From positions 3,302,501-3,366,500 of the forward strand of contig CM069767.1 of NCBI GenBank assembly GCA_036169595.1: a DNA stretch of 64,000 nucleotides, in the 5' to 3' direction. The position numbers and the translations under genes are program-made. Under the pieces are notes generated by a model. That model saw nothing but the letters and a program-made list of their open reading frames with translations. It had not been told where the DNA came from and ran no database searches. The DNA comes from Dictyostelium firmibasis. Lineage: Eukaryota > Evosea > Eumycetozoa > Dictyosteliales > Dictyosteliaceae. This document shows positions 1-14,903 of this stretch, piece after piece; position 1 is the first letter of the stretch; every line of letters starts with the position of its first letter.

Positions 1-1
1 T

Positions 2-181
2 CTCATATCAGATACAAATGATATAAAGAAACAAAAAAATCCAAAAAGTGAAGTCATTCATTTCATTTCATCTTATTTGGTTGAGTTTTCATGTATTATC
101 CCAAGGGGTAATTATGAAATAGTTTTTAGATATGAAAATGTCAACAAAATAGTTCATCCAATTAAAAATTATACAATTTAA
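2..181 (+). CDS. 3' end of an unidentified protein gene (partial)
   Basis: An open frame runs in from the left edge and ends at TAA 179-181, giving 59 C-terminal residues that include VEFSCIIPRGNYEIVF and end HPIKNYTI. Mixed polar and hydrophobic composition and absence of homopolymer codons make it look like genuine coding sequence, and the base composition changes sharply to A/T homopolymer right after the stop. The start lies outside the window. I do not recognise the family. Confidence 0.6.
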   Translation, partial: LISDTNDIKKQKNPKSEVIHFISSYLVEFSCIIPRGNYEIVFRYENVNKIVHPIKNYTI

Positions 182-698
182 AATATTACAAAAAAAAAAA
201 AAACAAAAAAAAAAAAAAACAAAAAAATTGATAGTTAATATTTAACAATTAATAATTAAAAAAAAAAAATATATATAAATTTAAAAAAAAAATAAAAGCT
301 ATACAGGAATAAAAAATAATATTGAAAAAAAATCATAAAAGTAATAAAAAAAGTAAAAATTATTGTTCAGTCAAATGTGACATCAGTCTTTATATTTTTT
401 TAAAAATTTTTTTATTTTTTTATTTTTTTTATTTTTTTTGGAGTGTGTGTAAACACTTTTGGAAAAAAACTTAATTAATTATTTGGCAACACTCCAACCA
501 CACCACATTACCAAAATTTCAAAACTATTTGACAATTTGAGCAATGTTAATAATTAATTAAAAGGATTAGTTTTAACTATTTTATAATTTATTTTATACT
601 TTTATTTTAAAAAAAATAAAGTATAAATTTTTTTTTTTTTTTTTTTTTTTTAATATTAAATTTTAGAAATATATAAAATTTTAAAAAAAAGTAATAAA
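182..698. other. Intergenic region upstream of the ponticulin-like gene
   Basis: No gene is visible. Most of it is A/T homopolymer. A less A/T-rich block at about 440-545 carries a GTGTGTGTAAACAC stretch and a CA-rich stretch (CACTCCAACCACACCACA, about 490-507). Short CA/GT-rich blocks of this kind are a common setting for developmental promoter elements in Dictyostelium, but I see no exact known site. The start codon at 699 is preceded by the usual A-rich leader. Confidence 0.5.
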
Positions 699-1394
699 AT
701 GAGATTTTTAAAAAACTTAATAGTTATGGTTGCTTTATTAGTTGCAGTTTCCAATGCAAAGACTCAATTTACATTTAATACATTTTCAATTAGAAATTCT
801 GAAGACCAAACATGTTTCACTAAAACAGCAAAAACCGTTGAAGACAGTACCAAGGTAGATATTAATAAATGTACAGTTGGTTGTGGTGGTTCAATGAAAA
901 TTCATAAAGGTATCAAATCTCAACAATATCAATTTGAATTATTTAGTTCCCAAGATTGTACAGGTGAATCAACATTAAAGAAATTATTCATTTGTCCAAA
1001 TCCATCAACTGATCCATTCGCAATTTCTTCAACTTCATACTCTGTTAAATGTGGTACTCTCCCACCAGATGCTGAGGTCAATCAAGATGAAGGTACCACC
1101 AATACTGATGAAAATAATACCAATGAAACAAAACCAAAACCAACACCAAAAACAAAATCACCATCAACATCAAATACCCATAATAGTAATGATATTTCTG
1201 GTTTATCATCTGAAGAAAAAGGATCATCTTCAAAATCATCACCAAAATCAAAGTCTTCAACTGAAACTGTAGATGAAACTGAAAGTACAAAACCAAAATC
1301 TGTTGATGAAACTGCCAATGGTAATAGTGCTTCTTCAACAATAGCAACTTTCTCTTTAGTCATTATGTCTTTATTAGCTGCCACATTACTTTAA
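699..1394 (+). CDS. Secreted, probably GPI-anchored ponticulin-like protein
   Basis: 231 residues in one exon. Residues 1-20 are a classical signal peptide (MRFLKNLIVMVALLVAVSNA). Residues about 21-122 form a small Cys-containing domain with cysteines spaced as in DQTC, KCTVGC, DCTG, FICP and VKCG, a pattern that resembles the Dictyostelium ponticulin family, whose founder is a membrane-attached actin-binding glycoprotein. Residues about 125-208 are a hydrophilic Thr/Ser/Lys/Pro-rich stalk with repeated KPK and SKS motifs, likely O-glycosylated. The tail (SSTIATFSLVIMSLLAATLL) is a hydrophobic segment with no charged residue after it, as expected for replacement by a GPI anchor. The ponticulin assignment rests on remembered cysteine spacing and is moderate; secretion and C-terminal anchoring are well supported. 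Actin binding is not shown by the sequence. Confidence 0.7.
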   Translation: MRFLKNLIVMVALLVAVSNAKTQFTFNTFSIRNSEDQTCFTKTAKTVEDSTKVDINKCTVGCGGSMKIHKGIKSQQYQFELFSSQDCTGESTLKKLFICPNPSTDPFAISSTSYSVKCGTLPPDAEVNQDEGTTNTDENNTNETKPKPTPKTKSPSTSNTHNSNDISGLSSEEKGSSSKSSPKSKSSTETVDETESTKPKSVDETANGNSASSTIATFSLVIMSLLAATLL

Positions 1395-1404
1395 AATTTT
1401 ACTT

Positions 1405-1443
<39 letters not shown>

Positions 1444-1732
1444 GAAAAGAAAAATTATTATTAAAATCATGTAAAACCAAAAATAAATAATAAAGAAATT
1501 TAAAAAAATAAAAAAAAATCTCTTTTTCTTTAAATTTTCATTGAAATTTTATTTTTGATGGTGCACTTTTTTTTTTTTTATTCTCATACAATTCAAATAA
1601 AAATTTAAAGAAAAAAAAGAAAAAAGTGAGATTTTTTTTGATTTTTTTTTTTTAATTTTGATTTTTTTTTTTTTTAATTTTTCATTTTTTTTTTTTTTAT
1701 ATATTGTTAAATATTTTATCTTATCCTCATTT

Positions 1733-1768
<36 letters not shown>

Positions 1769-1805
1769 ATCTTTTTTAATAAATAGATAATTATATAATA
1801 AAAGA
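1395..1805. other. Intergenic region before the XRN-like gene
   Basis: Nearly pure A and T homopolymer runs with short purine-rich patches. No gene, RNA or clear promoter motif seen. The long T run at about 1736-1762 lies some 45 bases before the XRN start codon, a common arrangement in Dictyostelium promoters. Confidence 0.5.
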
Positions 1806-5669
<3,864 letters not shown>

Positions 5670-5687
5670 AATAATATTAATAATAAT

Positions 5688-5818
<131 letters not shown>

Positions 5819-5848
5819 TAAAAATATTAATAATATTTAAATATGGCT

Positions 5849-7186
5849 TTATTTTAAAATTTTTTTATTTACTTTTATAAAATTTGGAATCTCATTAATT
5901 GGTGGATTATAATTTCTACCAAATTCAATAGATTCCAAAGAAAGTGAATTTTTAAAAATAAAACTTGATAAATTTTGTTTAAAACAACCACCAAAAACAA
6001 TTGTTTTAATATTTGGTGGTAATTGAAAATTAATTGGTTGATTAAATTCCCAACCAAATTCTAATTCTCTGATATTCAATGGTAATGAATTCAATTTACA
6101 ATTGAAATCATTACCAAAAATTAAATATTTTATTGAATTTGGTATAATTAATTTAGTAGAATTAATTTCTTCAATGTTTTGATCGAAGCAATGTCCAAAT
6201 GATAAGTATGTTAAATTATTTATACCATTAAAAACATTATTACTAAATGGTTTATTATAGTTATATCCAAATTTTAATGATTCTAATGATTTTGGTAATA
6301 CACCATCAGAGATCTTTTTATTATAGTCCCAACTAAATTCTAAATATTTAATGGTATTAGGTAATAAATTTTCTTTGAATTTTTTATTGAAATTACTTTC
6401 AAATTGTAAATATTCTACAGAGTCTGGAATTGAACCTTTCTCTAAATTGTTTATGTTATTATTATTATTAGTAATCTTATTGAAATTTAAACTATTAATC
6501 CATCCATTTATCACCAATTCTTTAACGGAATTTGGAATTAAACCAGGTTCAATTATTTTATTCGAAACTTCTAGATATAAAATTTCACAACAATTTGGTA
6601 TCATACCTTTTTTTAGTAAATAGTTTTCTCTATTTTTATTACTATTATCATTTTTTAAAAATGAGAAACAATTACAAATAAATCTTTTTGATGTTTCTAC
6701 TTCTACTTCTTTAATACCATCATCATTATCATTTTCTATTTTCCTCTTTTTATTTTTTACAAATTGATGAGTTCCAGATGATTTTAATTGATTTTTATTT
6801 ATTGTATTATTGTAATCACTTTCACTCTTATAATGAATATTATCATCGTCATCATCTTTAATTGCGAAATAGTAATAACAATTTTCATTATCACTATCCT
6901 CGTCATTATTATCATTATATTTATAACAAGATTTTTTATGATAAAATAATTGTTTATTTATAGATTGATGAAAATGAGATGGACCTATTATAATTTCATT
7001 TAAATAACACCTATACTTAAATCTTGATAATGATTCAATATCAAAGTGAAATGGTTTCTCTCTTTTAACTAATGAAAAATATACTTTTTTATAAATGTTT
7101 AAATGATGAAATATAGTTTTTAATATATAAATATTCCTCCAACATTTAAAAAAATTTTTATCAATTTCAACATTACTATTATGCAT
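5849..7186 (-). CDS. FNIP repeat-containing protein
   Basis: 445 residues in one exon. The C-terminal half (about 206-440) holds some nine degenerate 22-residue FNIP-type repeats, for example IPNSIKYLIFGNDFN, LPLNIRELEFGWEFNQPIN and LPPNIKTIVFGG: each has a Pro-Asn-Ser/Thr-Ile turn, a Leu-x-Phe strand and a Phe-Asn-x-Pro/Lys end. FNIP repeats are leucine-rich-repeat-like solenoids greatly expanded in Dictyostelium. The N-terminal part (about 1-45, WRNIYILKTIFHHLNIYKKVYF) is a hydrophobic-aromatic helix that in these families often precedes the repeats and may act as an F-box-like or docking motif. A low-complexity Asp/Asn segment (about 90-120) and a basic stretch (KNKKRKIEND) lie between them. 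No catalytic motif is visible. Its specific partner is unknown; a protein-protein interaction role is inferred from the repeats. Confidence 0.88.
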   Translation of the reverse strand: MHNSNVEIDKNFFKCWRNIYILKTIFHHLNIYKKVYFSLVKREKPFHFDIESLSRFKYRCYLNEIIIGPSHFHQSINKQLFYHKKSCYKYNDNNDEDSDNENCYYYFAIKDDDDDNIHYKSESDYNNTINKNQLKSSGTHQFVKNKKRKIENDNDDGIKEVEVETSKRFICNCFSFLKNDNSNKNRENYLLKKGMIPNCCEILYLEVSNKIIEPGLIPNSVKELVINGWINSLNFNKITNNNNNINNLEKGSIPDSVEYLQFESNFNKKFKENLLPNTIKYLEFSWDYNKKISDGVLPKSLESLKFGYNYNKPFSNNVFNGINNLTYLSFGHCFDQNIEEINSTKLIIPNSIKYLIFGNDFNCKLNSLPLNIRELEFGWEFNQPINFQLPPNIKTIVFGGCFKQNLSSFIFKNSLSLESIEFGRNYNPPINEIPNFIKVNKKILK

Positions 7187-8022
7187 TTTTTTATTTTATT
7201 GTTTAAAAATTTTTTATTTTTTTTAACACCACAAAATAAAAAAAAATAAAAAAAATAAAAAAAATTTAAAAAAAAAAATAATAAATATGTAATTATTTTA
7301 AAATTTGGAATGGTTTTTTTTTTTTTTTTTTCTTAATTCAACCAAAACTTTTTTTTATTACCAGGAATACAATTTTCGACAACAGAATCGAAATCTTGAG
7401 TGATCAGCCAGTATGATAAAACTATCAGCTGATAGTAATTCATTTGGTTTTTAAGACTTGCTACTTGATTTTGGAGGTTGGAATTTGTGTTAACCAAAGC
7501 GATCAATCTATTTGAATTTGGAGGTTTCCATTAATATTTTGGTTTGCAATCATTTTGACTTGTAGTTTGCAAGTTCTTGATAGCATTGATTTATTCTTCT
7601 TAAAATTGATGGGCTTTTTAAAAAGTTATTACAAGCAAATAAAAAATAAAAAATATAATAAACGTTTCTGGATAATTAAAATCATGAAATAGGATTTTTT
7701 TTAGTATTTAAAATTTGGTGTACCTTCAAAAATATTAGTTATTTTAATTGGTGCATCAATTTTAGGGAAAATAAAAAAAATAAAAGAAAAAAGAAAAAAG
7801 AATGAATAAATCTATTCTTTTCTTTTTTTTTTTTTAATATTTATCCTGAAAAAAAAAGATATTAGCGATATCATTATTTTTTTTTCACATAAAAATTTTT
7901 ATTTTTTTTTATTTTTTTTTTATTTTTTTTTTTTCAATTTTTTTTTAATTAATTTCTTTTTTTTTTTTTACTTTTTTATTATTTTAAATTATAAAACATT
8001 ACTACAAATATATAAAAATATA
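7187..8022. other. Divergent intergenic region between FNIP gene and atg5
   Basis: The FNIP gene and atg5 are transcribed away from each other from this 836-base region, so it should hold both promoters. Its flanks are A/T homopolymer. The middle (about 7333-7770) has clearly lower A/T content and coding-like structure on the minus strand, listed separately. Confidence 0.5.
7333..7770 (-). pseudogene. Coding-like tract, gene relic or unrecognised small gene
   Basis: On the minus strand a 65-codon open segment (7530 down to the stop at 7333-7335) encodes a coiled-coil-like stretch (NSNLQNQVASLKNQMNYYQ) followed by a mixed globular-looking tail (ITQDFDSVVENCIPGNK). Further upstream on the same strand are shorter coding-like pieces: RRINQCYQELANYKSK at about 7560-7610, and DAPIKITNIFEGTPNFKY at about 7705-7765. 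They lie in different frames with no obvious shared start, so either introns join them or this is a decayed gene copy. The sequence is less A/T-rich than surrounding intergenic DNA. I do not recognise the family. Confidence 0.35.
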
Positions 8023-8408
8023 ATGTCATCGTTTGATGAAGATATCAAAAGGTCTATATGGGAAGGCAAAATACCAATTGTTTTCACATTATCACCTGAT
8101 GATTTAACATCTCATTTATCACCTTCACCATATACGGTATGTTTCTTTAGTTTTTTAGTTTTTTTATATGTTTCTAACTAACTTTTTTTTTTTTTATTTA
8201 GTTAATGGCACCAAGAAATAGTTATTTCCCATTAATTACATCATTAGTTAAAGATTACTTTTCAAGTAGCACATTAGTATTATTGGATGAAATGTGGTTA
8301 GAATATAGAGGTATACCATTGAAGTGGCATTTACCAATTGGTGTATTATATGATACTATAGTTGGAAGCAATAATAATTGTAACAATAGTAATAGCAATA
8401 GTAATAGC

Positions 8409-8443
<35 letters not shown>

Positions 8444-9409
8444 TAATAATAGCAATAATAATGATAATAATAATATTATTAATAATAATAATAATAGTAA
8501 TAGTAGTAATAATAATATCAGCAATAATAATAATAATAATAATATCGGCAATAATAATAACAATAATAATATTATTGAACAACCATATTGGAATATAGTT
8601 GTTCATTTTCAATCATATCCCGATAGAATATTATTGCGTTGTCCAAATATAGAATCGGTTAGAACTTATTATAAAAATGTATTAAAGGAAGCGAACTTCA
8701 TCAAACAAGGTGACATCACTAAAATTAATAATTTAAATATAAATCAATCAAATGATCTTTGGGATGGTTTAAAGTCTCGTATGTGTTATATTACTAAAAA
8801 TTTATTTTTATATAACATTTCTTTCTCTCTTTAGTAATTGAGATGGTTCAGATTAATCCTAACGAATCTCTTCCTTTTTATACAGATGACTATGATAAAT
8901 TTTGGTCAGTTAATAAAAAACTTATACCAAATAGTAATAAAGAATATAAAAATATACCAATTAGAATAATTATAAACTATAAACCACCAATTCAAGAACT
9001 TATACCGGTGTTTGATGAAAACTCTGTTGAATTAACTCTAGAGGATTTATTTTCTAGAATACCCTATGAGTCTTTTTCAAACTTTTTAAATTATAACAAC
9101 AATAATATTAGTAATAATAATAACAACTCACCACCACTTTCACCAAATAGCAATAATAATAATAATAATAATAATAATGTAGATAATAGTATAGAAAACT
9201 CTTTAAACCAAACCAATATAGAATTAGGGGAACCAGAATTTTCAAACCTTCTTCAATATATTAAAGCAACAAATGCAGAATACAAAATTCAAGGCATCCA
9301 ACCATCACTTAAAAGTTCTGCTGTTTGGCTCTATGAACATTTTGGACATCCTGATAACTTTTTATATATAGTTTTAATTGATCCATCCAAAAATAACAAC
9401 ATTAATTAA
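8023..9409 (+). CDS. atg5: Autophagy protein Atg5
   Basis: Three exons, 8023-8136, 8202-8778 and 8835-9409, with short GT-AG introns of 65 and 56 bases, give 421 residues. Atg5 is conjugated to Atg12 and, with Atg16, promotes Atg8 lipidation on the growing autophagosome membrane. The N-terminus (MSSFDEDIKRSIWEGKIPI) and the pieces LDEMWLEYRGIPLKWHLPIG and YWNIVVHFQSYP form the first ubiquitin-like fold. The helical part contains VLKEANFIK, which aligns with the human segment holding the Atg12-acceptor Lys130; by that alignment K200 is the likely acceptor. LWDGLKSR, FWSVNKKLIP and the C-terminal GIQPSLKS and HPDNFLYIVLI match the second ubiquitin-like fold. The protein is longer than the human one (275) because of an Asn-rich insertion of about 70 residues (roughly 105-175) within the first fold and a smaller one later. 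Confidence 0.95.
8369..8575. repeat. Imperfect AAT/AAC tract encoding Asn-rich insertion in Atg5
   Basis: Interrupted AAT, AAC and AGT/AGC triplets encode Asn with scattered Ser, Ile, Asp and Gly. It is more diverged than the pure tracts elsewhere in the window. Confidence 0.85.
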
Positions 9410-9608
9410 AAAATAACAAAAAACTGAAAAAAAACTGAAAACAAATTTTAATATATTATTATTATTGATAAAAAAAAAATAAAAAAAAATATTTCCAATG
9501 TAAAATTTGTGTTCTTAACTATCAATAATTGTTTGATATCTATGTTTTATTTTTTTTAGTTTTCTTTTTTTTTTTTACCTTTTTATTATTTTTCCCTATA
9601 AATAAATA

Positions 9609-12001
9609 TTAATTGCTTATCTGAGAGTCCTTTATTTCTTCAAATTCTGATATATTGTCGTCCTCCAAGACGTTTAAATTTTTACCAATGGCAACATTCT
9701 CATCATCGTCGCTAACTTCATCGAAATCATCTAATTTGTTCTTTAAAGTTGACAATAGTAAATCTTCATCATCTTCTGTATCATTTAATTGTGATTGTAA
9801 TGCTTCAATCAATTTATCTTCATCATCCTCTTCATAAGGATTATATCCAAATTTAGATTCCTTCTGTTTATTATTTTCGATTATTAATCCAGTTAATGGA
9901 TCTATTGATAAATTATTATTACTATTTGACGCATTCAAACTATTTAAATTATTGGCTTTATTTTCTTCTCTTGATTTTGCTAAATAAATACTTTGTGGTT
10001 GTGGTAATGAAGATGATATATTTGGTGTGGTGGTTGTTGTAGTTGTTGTTGTATTAAAATTTAAAGAATTTGATAAGGTACTTGAATTTGCACTAATAAT
10101 ATTATTATTATTATATATACTATGATTAAAAGAGATATGAGGTTTGCTATAGTTTGTACTTGTATGAGGTGAAATAGATGGGGATGATGATGGCGAGCAT
10201 TGTTGTGAGGAACCTTTCGCTATTTCATGTAACTGTATATCAACTTCACTTCCATAAGCCATACCAATTCTCAAAGACATTTTAGAGAGTAGATTTGATT
10301 TAACTCTATTGAAATCCCTCCATTCAGTATTGTATTTATTTGTCAATTGATTATGTTTCATTACGAATTCAGCAGCTAAAGTATCTTTAATATTTTGAAC
10401 TGAAGATCTAACCCAAAGTGAAACCACTAGATCCGATGGTTCATCGTCATAAATTGGGAAATCACCGGCATACATAAACGTTGGATTATATAGTATTGAT
10501 TTATGTGAGGTTGTATCTCGTTTCTTACCGAGATGAATTGTAACGTAGGTGATGATATCGATGGGATGTTCATTAATATCCAACATTTTAATTGGCAATG
10601 GTAGCGAACCATTGGGTTGGGTATTGTTTGTTGAGGAACGATCTGCCAAAATCATATTTGGTTGATATTTAACCTCGAGAATCTCAATGAAAAGTCGACC
10701 AGTTGATTGTACCATACGTTTTGCCGATCTGAGTATCTCTGTCCAATCTTCTAAATCCCTTTCATTCTCTGCAGAGATTAGATAGTTTGCTTTACTCGTT
10801 GAGATTTGGAAACAATAATCGTAGCCCTCTGCTTGAGAGATTTCACATTCTATTTCAATATTTATGATTTCATTGATTGGAATGATACCAGCTGGTGTGG
10901 TATCTTTTGGTGATTTATAATAACTAAGAATATTATCCTTTAGTACGAACCATCTACGTCTCCAACTCTTAAAATTATGACCTTTCTTAAATAAATATCC
11001 ACTGTGTACTCCAAATGTACCCTGTTTTGATGAGATATCCTGGGCTTGTTTTATCTTTTCTGAATTATTAGTTGGTAAGAAAAATATTGATCCATTACGA
11101 TGATCTTTTTTTCCAATTGCTTCGTGTCTAATCCATTTAATCTCTTTTTTAATCTCTTTTTGGTACTCTATTGAAGTTTGATTATTTGTTGGCATAATAT
11201 ATGGTGTTAAATCACCATTATTATTACCAAGTGATTGTTTTTGTTGTTGTTGTTGATTAACAACTTCTTGAAAATCTAATCTTAAATGGAAATCGCTATT
11301 AAATCTTTTATCTCCATCAGCACCATCTAAATCAGATTTTGTTAGAATTAAAGTTGGAAATGAAAACATACCAGTATGAAAGTTTGCACGACAAATCTGT
11401 TCTACCCTATAGAATGGTGAAATGTGAGAGAAAACTACCAAAACATCACCTCTAACGATTTTACGTACTTCAAAAACCACTGTTGCATTACCTGATTGAT
11501 AGGTACGTGTTTCTTTTGTGTCACCTTCAATTGGTGCACTCGTAAAGATTCTAGCACCTTTTTGTGTGGCTGAATAAATATTTAATACTGGACAAACACC
11601 CTGTTTCAATGGTCCTAAAAAAAATTTAGGTAATGTTACCATCGATATCGATTTTAAAAATACAGGTCCTGGATTCAACTCTTTGCCACCGAAATAAATA
11701 TCTGAAAAGTATTGAGTATATCGGATTTGTGAGGGTCCAGTTATACCATAGTTATTGTTTGATCTCTTCACTGCAAAATATCTCATTGCATCCGATGCAC
11801 CATCAAATAATCCACCATATTGTAGCAATGCACTAATTACAGTTCCAGTTCTACCTTTACCTGCCATACAATGTACCACTACAACATTCATAGGATCTTT
11901 CTCTAACCAACTATATATCGTCATAACAATTTTAAATAATAATCCTAGTGGTGGTGCATGGTGATCTGGAAATCCACACCAATCAAGTACCTATTATTTA
12001 A

Positions 12002-12047
<46 letters not shown>

Positions 12048-12396
12048 TTTTTGAATCAGATTCTTTTCTTATTTATATTATTATATTATTATTATTATTT
12101 TATTGATTGGGTAGGGTTATTATTTAAATATTTACCTTTCCATTAAATAAACTATAATCATATTTTCTTTCACTAAGATTATATATTAAATAATGATCTC
12201 TATGTGCAGTATTTAATAATTTCGATACATCATAAATTGAATTTCTATATGCGCTCTCAACACCATCAGCAGGGAATGACATTGCAATGACACGTTCCGT
12301 TATATATGTTAAATCCAAATCATACTCCTCATTTTCATATCTATTTTTATCTGCTGATATAGTTTTTCTAACTGCTTTTACAATTGAATTATACAT
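9609..12396 (-). CDS. PTEN-type phosphatase with C2, PH and second C2-like domain
   Basis: Exons 12396-12136 and 11990-9609, with a 145-base intron, give 880 residues. Residues about 1-180 form a PTEN-like dual-specificity phosphatase: AMSFPADGVESAYRNSI, then DHHAPPLGLLF, then the P-loop HCMAGKGRTG with catalytic C128. A PTEN-type C2 fold follows (VCPVLNIYSATQKGAR to SDFHLRLDFQEV). A clear PH domain (about 413-512, GYLFKKGHNFKSWRRRWFVLKD through the Trp of LEDWTEILRSAK) comes next, then a further beta-rich C2-like region (LFIEILEVKYQP, VVSLWVRSS), a Ser/Asn-rich linker and a very acidic tail. PTEN enzymes remove the 3-phosphate of PI(3,4,5)P3 at membranes; PH and C2 domains support membrane targeting. 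The P-loop has Met where human PTEN has Lys125, while the Lys128 equivalent is kept, so lipid preference may differ. It is not ptenA, which lacks a PH domain. The exact paralogue name is uncertain. Confidence 0.9.
12002..12044. repeat. Short (AAT)n tract in the PTEN-like gene intron
   Basis: About 14 AAT units within intron 12135-11991. Confidence 0.9.
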
Positions 12397-12954
12397 TATT
12401 ATTACTATTATTTGTTATTTTACTTTTTTTTTTGGCTTTAATTAAATTTTTTTTTTTTATTTTTTTTTATGATAAATATACAATTATTATGTTTTTTTTA
12501 TTTATTTATTCTTTATAAAAATAATCTAAAACCATTAAAGTTAAAAAAAAAAAAGAGAGAGAAAATAAAATAATAACCTTTGCTCTAAAAGGTCATATAT
12601 AATTATATTAAATACATATAAATATTTTAATGAAGTTTTTTTTTTTTTTTATGAATTTTTTTTTTAAATTTTTTTTTTTTGCAAATTTAAAAAAAAAAAA
12701 AAAAATCTTGTTTTTTCAACAATAAGAAATTGTGCCTCCAAATCCAAAATTAACGAAAAGAAAAAAATAAAAATTGTTTGATATTTTTTTTTTTTTTTAA
12801 TTTAATTTATTTTATTTTATTTTATTTTATTTTATATATTTTATTTATTTGTTGATACAAAATCTTTGGGAGAAAGATAAAAAAAATATTTTTTTTTCTT
12901 TTTTTTTTTTTTTTTTTTTCTTTTCTTATTTTATTTTTTTAGAAGAAAAAAATT
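12397..12954. other. Intergenic region between PTEN-like and UGPase genes
   Basis: A/T homopolymer with TTTTA pentamer repeats at about 12807-12835. It holds the PTEN-like promoter and the UGPase 3' flank. No gene or RNA recognised. Confidence 0.5.
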
Positions 12955-13412
12955 TTAATGATCTAAAATTCTAAGAGTGCCAGATAGAACTTTATTCTCT
13001 AAAACTACACCATCTGGAATATCAACACGTTCACCATGATTGGCAACAATGATAACGGTACCTTTAAGGGTAATTTTTGAACCAAAGTAAACATCACCAG
13101 AAACTGTTAAATGATCCAATTCCAATAAATCTGGAATTGATTTAAATCTCTTTTCATAATCAGAGACTGTAGTAAACTCTTCACCCAATTTAACAAGTGG
13201 TACATCTTGACCTTCCCTCTTTGAATTCAACTTAACTTGACCATGATCAAATTGGAAAATGTTTGATTGTGCTACCAACAATTGACTTGTTGATTTAATT
13301 GGACGATATCTATCACGTGGTACAAAGATTGCAACAGTATTCTTAAAGTTTTGTATACCCATACCAGCTGGAGTTTCTAATTGTACCATTGCTTTATGGT
13401 TTTCAAGCTAAC

Positions 13413-13445
<33 letters not shown>

Positions 13446-13799
13446 TTAAAATTAGTAAAAATTATTACACAAAAGGAGAGGGAAAAAAAAAAAAAAAAAA
13501 AAAAACACCTACAGGATAGTTAACGATCCAATCTAACTCTAATTTATCTTCTTTAATTAAATTTGAAATTGATTTCAAATTAACCCAAATGTTATTTGTA
13601 TTCCAAAGTTTGAAATCTTTAAAAATTTTTAATTTCTCTGGTTTAACTTGAGATAACTCCAAAAGATGAAGTTTATCTTTATATGACATTAAAATACCAC
13701 CAGTTGAGTCGGTGTTAATACGACTAGTAACCTCCAAACCAAATTCAATCTTTTGTAAATGAATATGATTTAATACCTCTGTATTGATAATATAGATAT

Positions 13800-13832
<33 letters not shown>

Positions 13833-14903
13833 CCAAAAGTTAGTCATTGTTTTTTGGTGTGTGATTGTAAAAATGAAATGAATAAATAAAACTTACGAAG
13901 ATCAATGATTGAGCCTAAATTTTCAACATTTGAAATGAATATATATTCTTTGCCAGCAGCCAAGAATTCATCCAATAAACCAGATCTTTGGAGTGATCTA
14001 AAGATATCACCTGAACCTGGTGGATACCATTCCTTTGGATTCATTGGTGTGTTTGGTTTTGGTACTAAATTCAATGTATCCTTGTACATCTTTGGGAACA
14101 TTGATTGTTGGAATGTTTTAATACTAACTTTATGAGTCTTATACTTTTCAATAACCTTATTAGTTTCAATATGTGTTTTATATGAATTCATTATAACTAA
14201 TGGAATATCAACACCATAATCTTGATTAATTTGCTTTTTTTTTTAAAAAAAAAAATAAATTTAAAAAAAATAATAAAGAAAAAAAAAAAGAAAAGAAAAG
14301 ATTAGAATTTTAAGATTTAAAAAAAAAAATTTTAAAAAGGAAAAAAAAATTAGGAAAAAAAAAAATATAAAAAAAAAAAAAAAAAAAAGTCACTACCAAT
14401 AACTAACTTACTTCAATATGAGCAACAGCCATATCTAAAAAGGTAACACCAGGAGCAACTTCAATTGTACTTTTGGCACTTTTACAACCCATACTATTAC
14501 CAAGACCACCATTTAATTTAATTACGACCAATTTGCTTAATAATCTAGAAGCATTTGAGTGATCGATTGGTGATACTAAATGAAGTTGATGATAGTCTAC
14601 CATTTCAGTCTTGTTTGGAATTTTAATTTCATCAGTATAGATTTGATCTTTGTTGATGTATGCATGTCTTTGTTTTTGGAATGCTTTAACTTCATCTGGT
14701 TTCATACCCAATGCTGATAATGTACTATCTTCAATTGGAGCTGCAAATCTTGCACCATGTTGAAGTGGTGGATATAACTCTTCATCATTCTCTGAAAACA
14801 AGTCAACATTTTTAAATAAGCTATGTAATGATCCAGTTGATTGTAATTTTGGTCTTTCTATTGTTGAAGATGTTGTTGTTGTTGTTGTTGTTGTATCTGT
14901 CAT
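12955..14903 (-). CDS. UTP-glucose-1-phosphate uridylyltransferase (UDP-glucose pyrophosphorylase)
   Basis: Four exons, 14903-14412, 14233-13897, 13778-13513 and 13407-12955, give 515 residues, close to the animal enzyme (508). It makes UDP-glucose from UTP and glucose-1-phosphate in the cytosol, feeding glycogen, cellulose, trehalose and glycoprotein synthesis. The nucleotide-binding loop is [17 protein letters not shown] (about 130-146). Other family signatures are [70 protein letters not shown], and the C-terminal beta-helix [13 protein letters not shown] through SGTLRILDH. The exon 2-3 join was set by phase and alignment: it restores IIDLQVLNHI, and the acceptor lies just inside an open A-rich stretch that could mislead a predictor. 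The N-terminus carries a Thr run encoded by ACA repeats. Dictyostelium has two such enzymes; I cannot say which this is. Confidence 0.95.

Noticed and set aside
9655-11964. Several plus-strand open frames inside the PTEN-like gene
   Set aside because: They are antisense shadows of a clearly conserved minus-strand gene.
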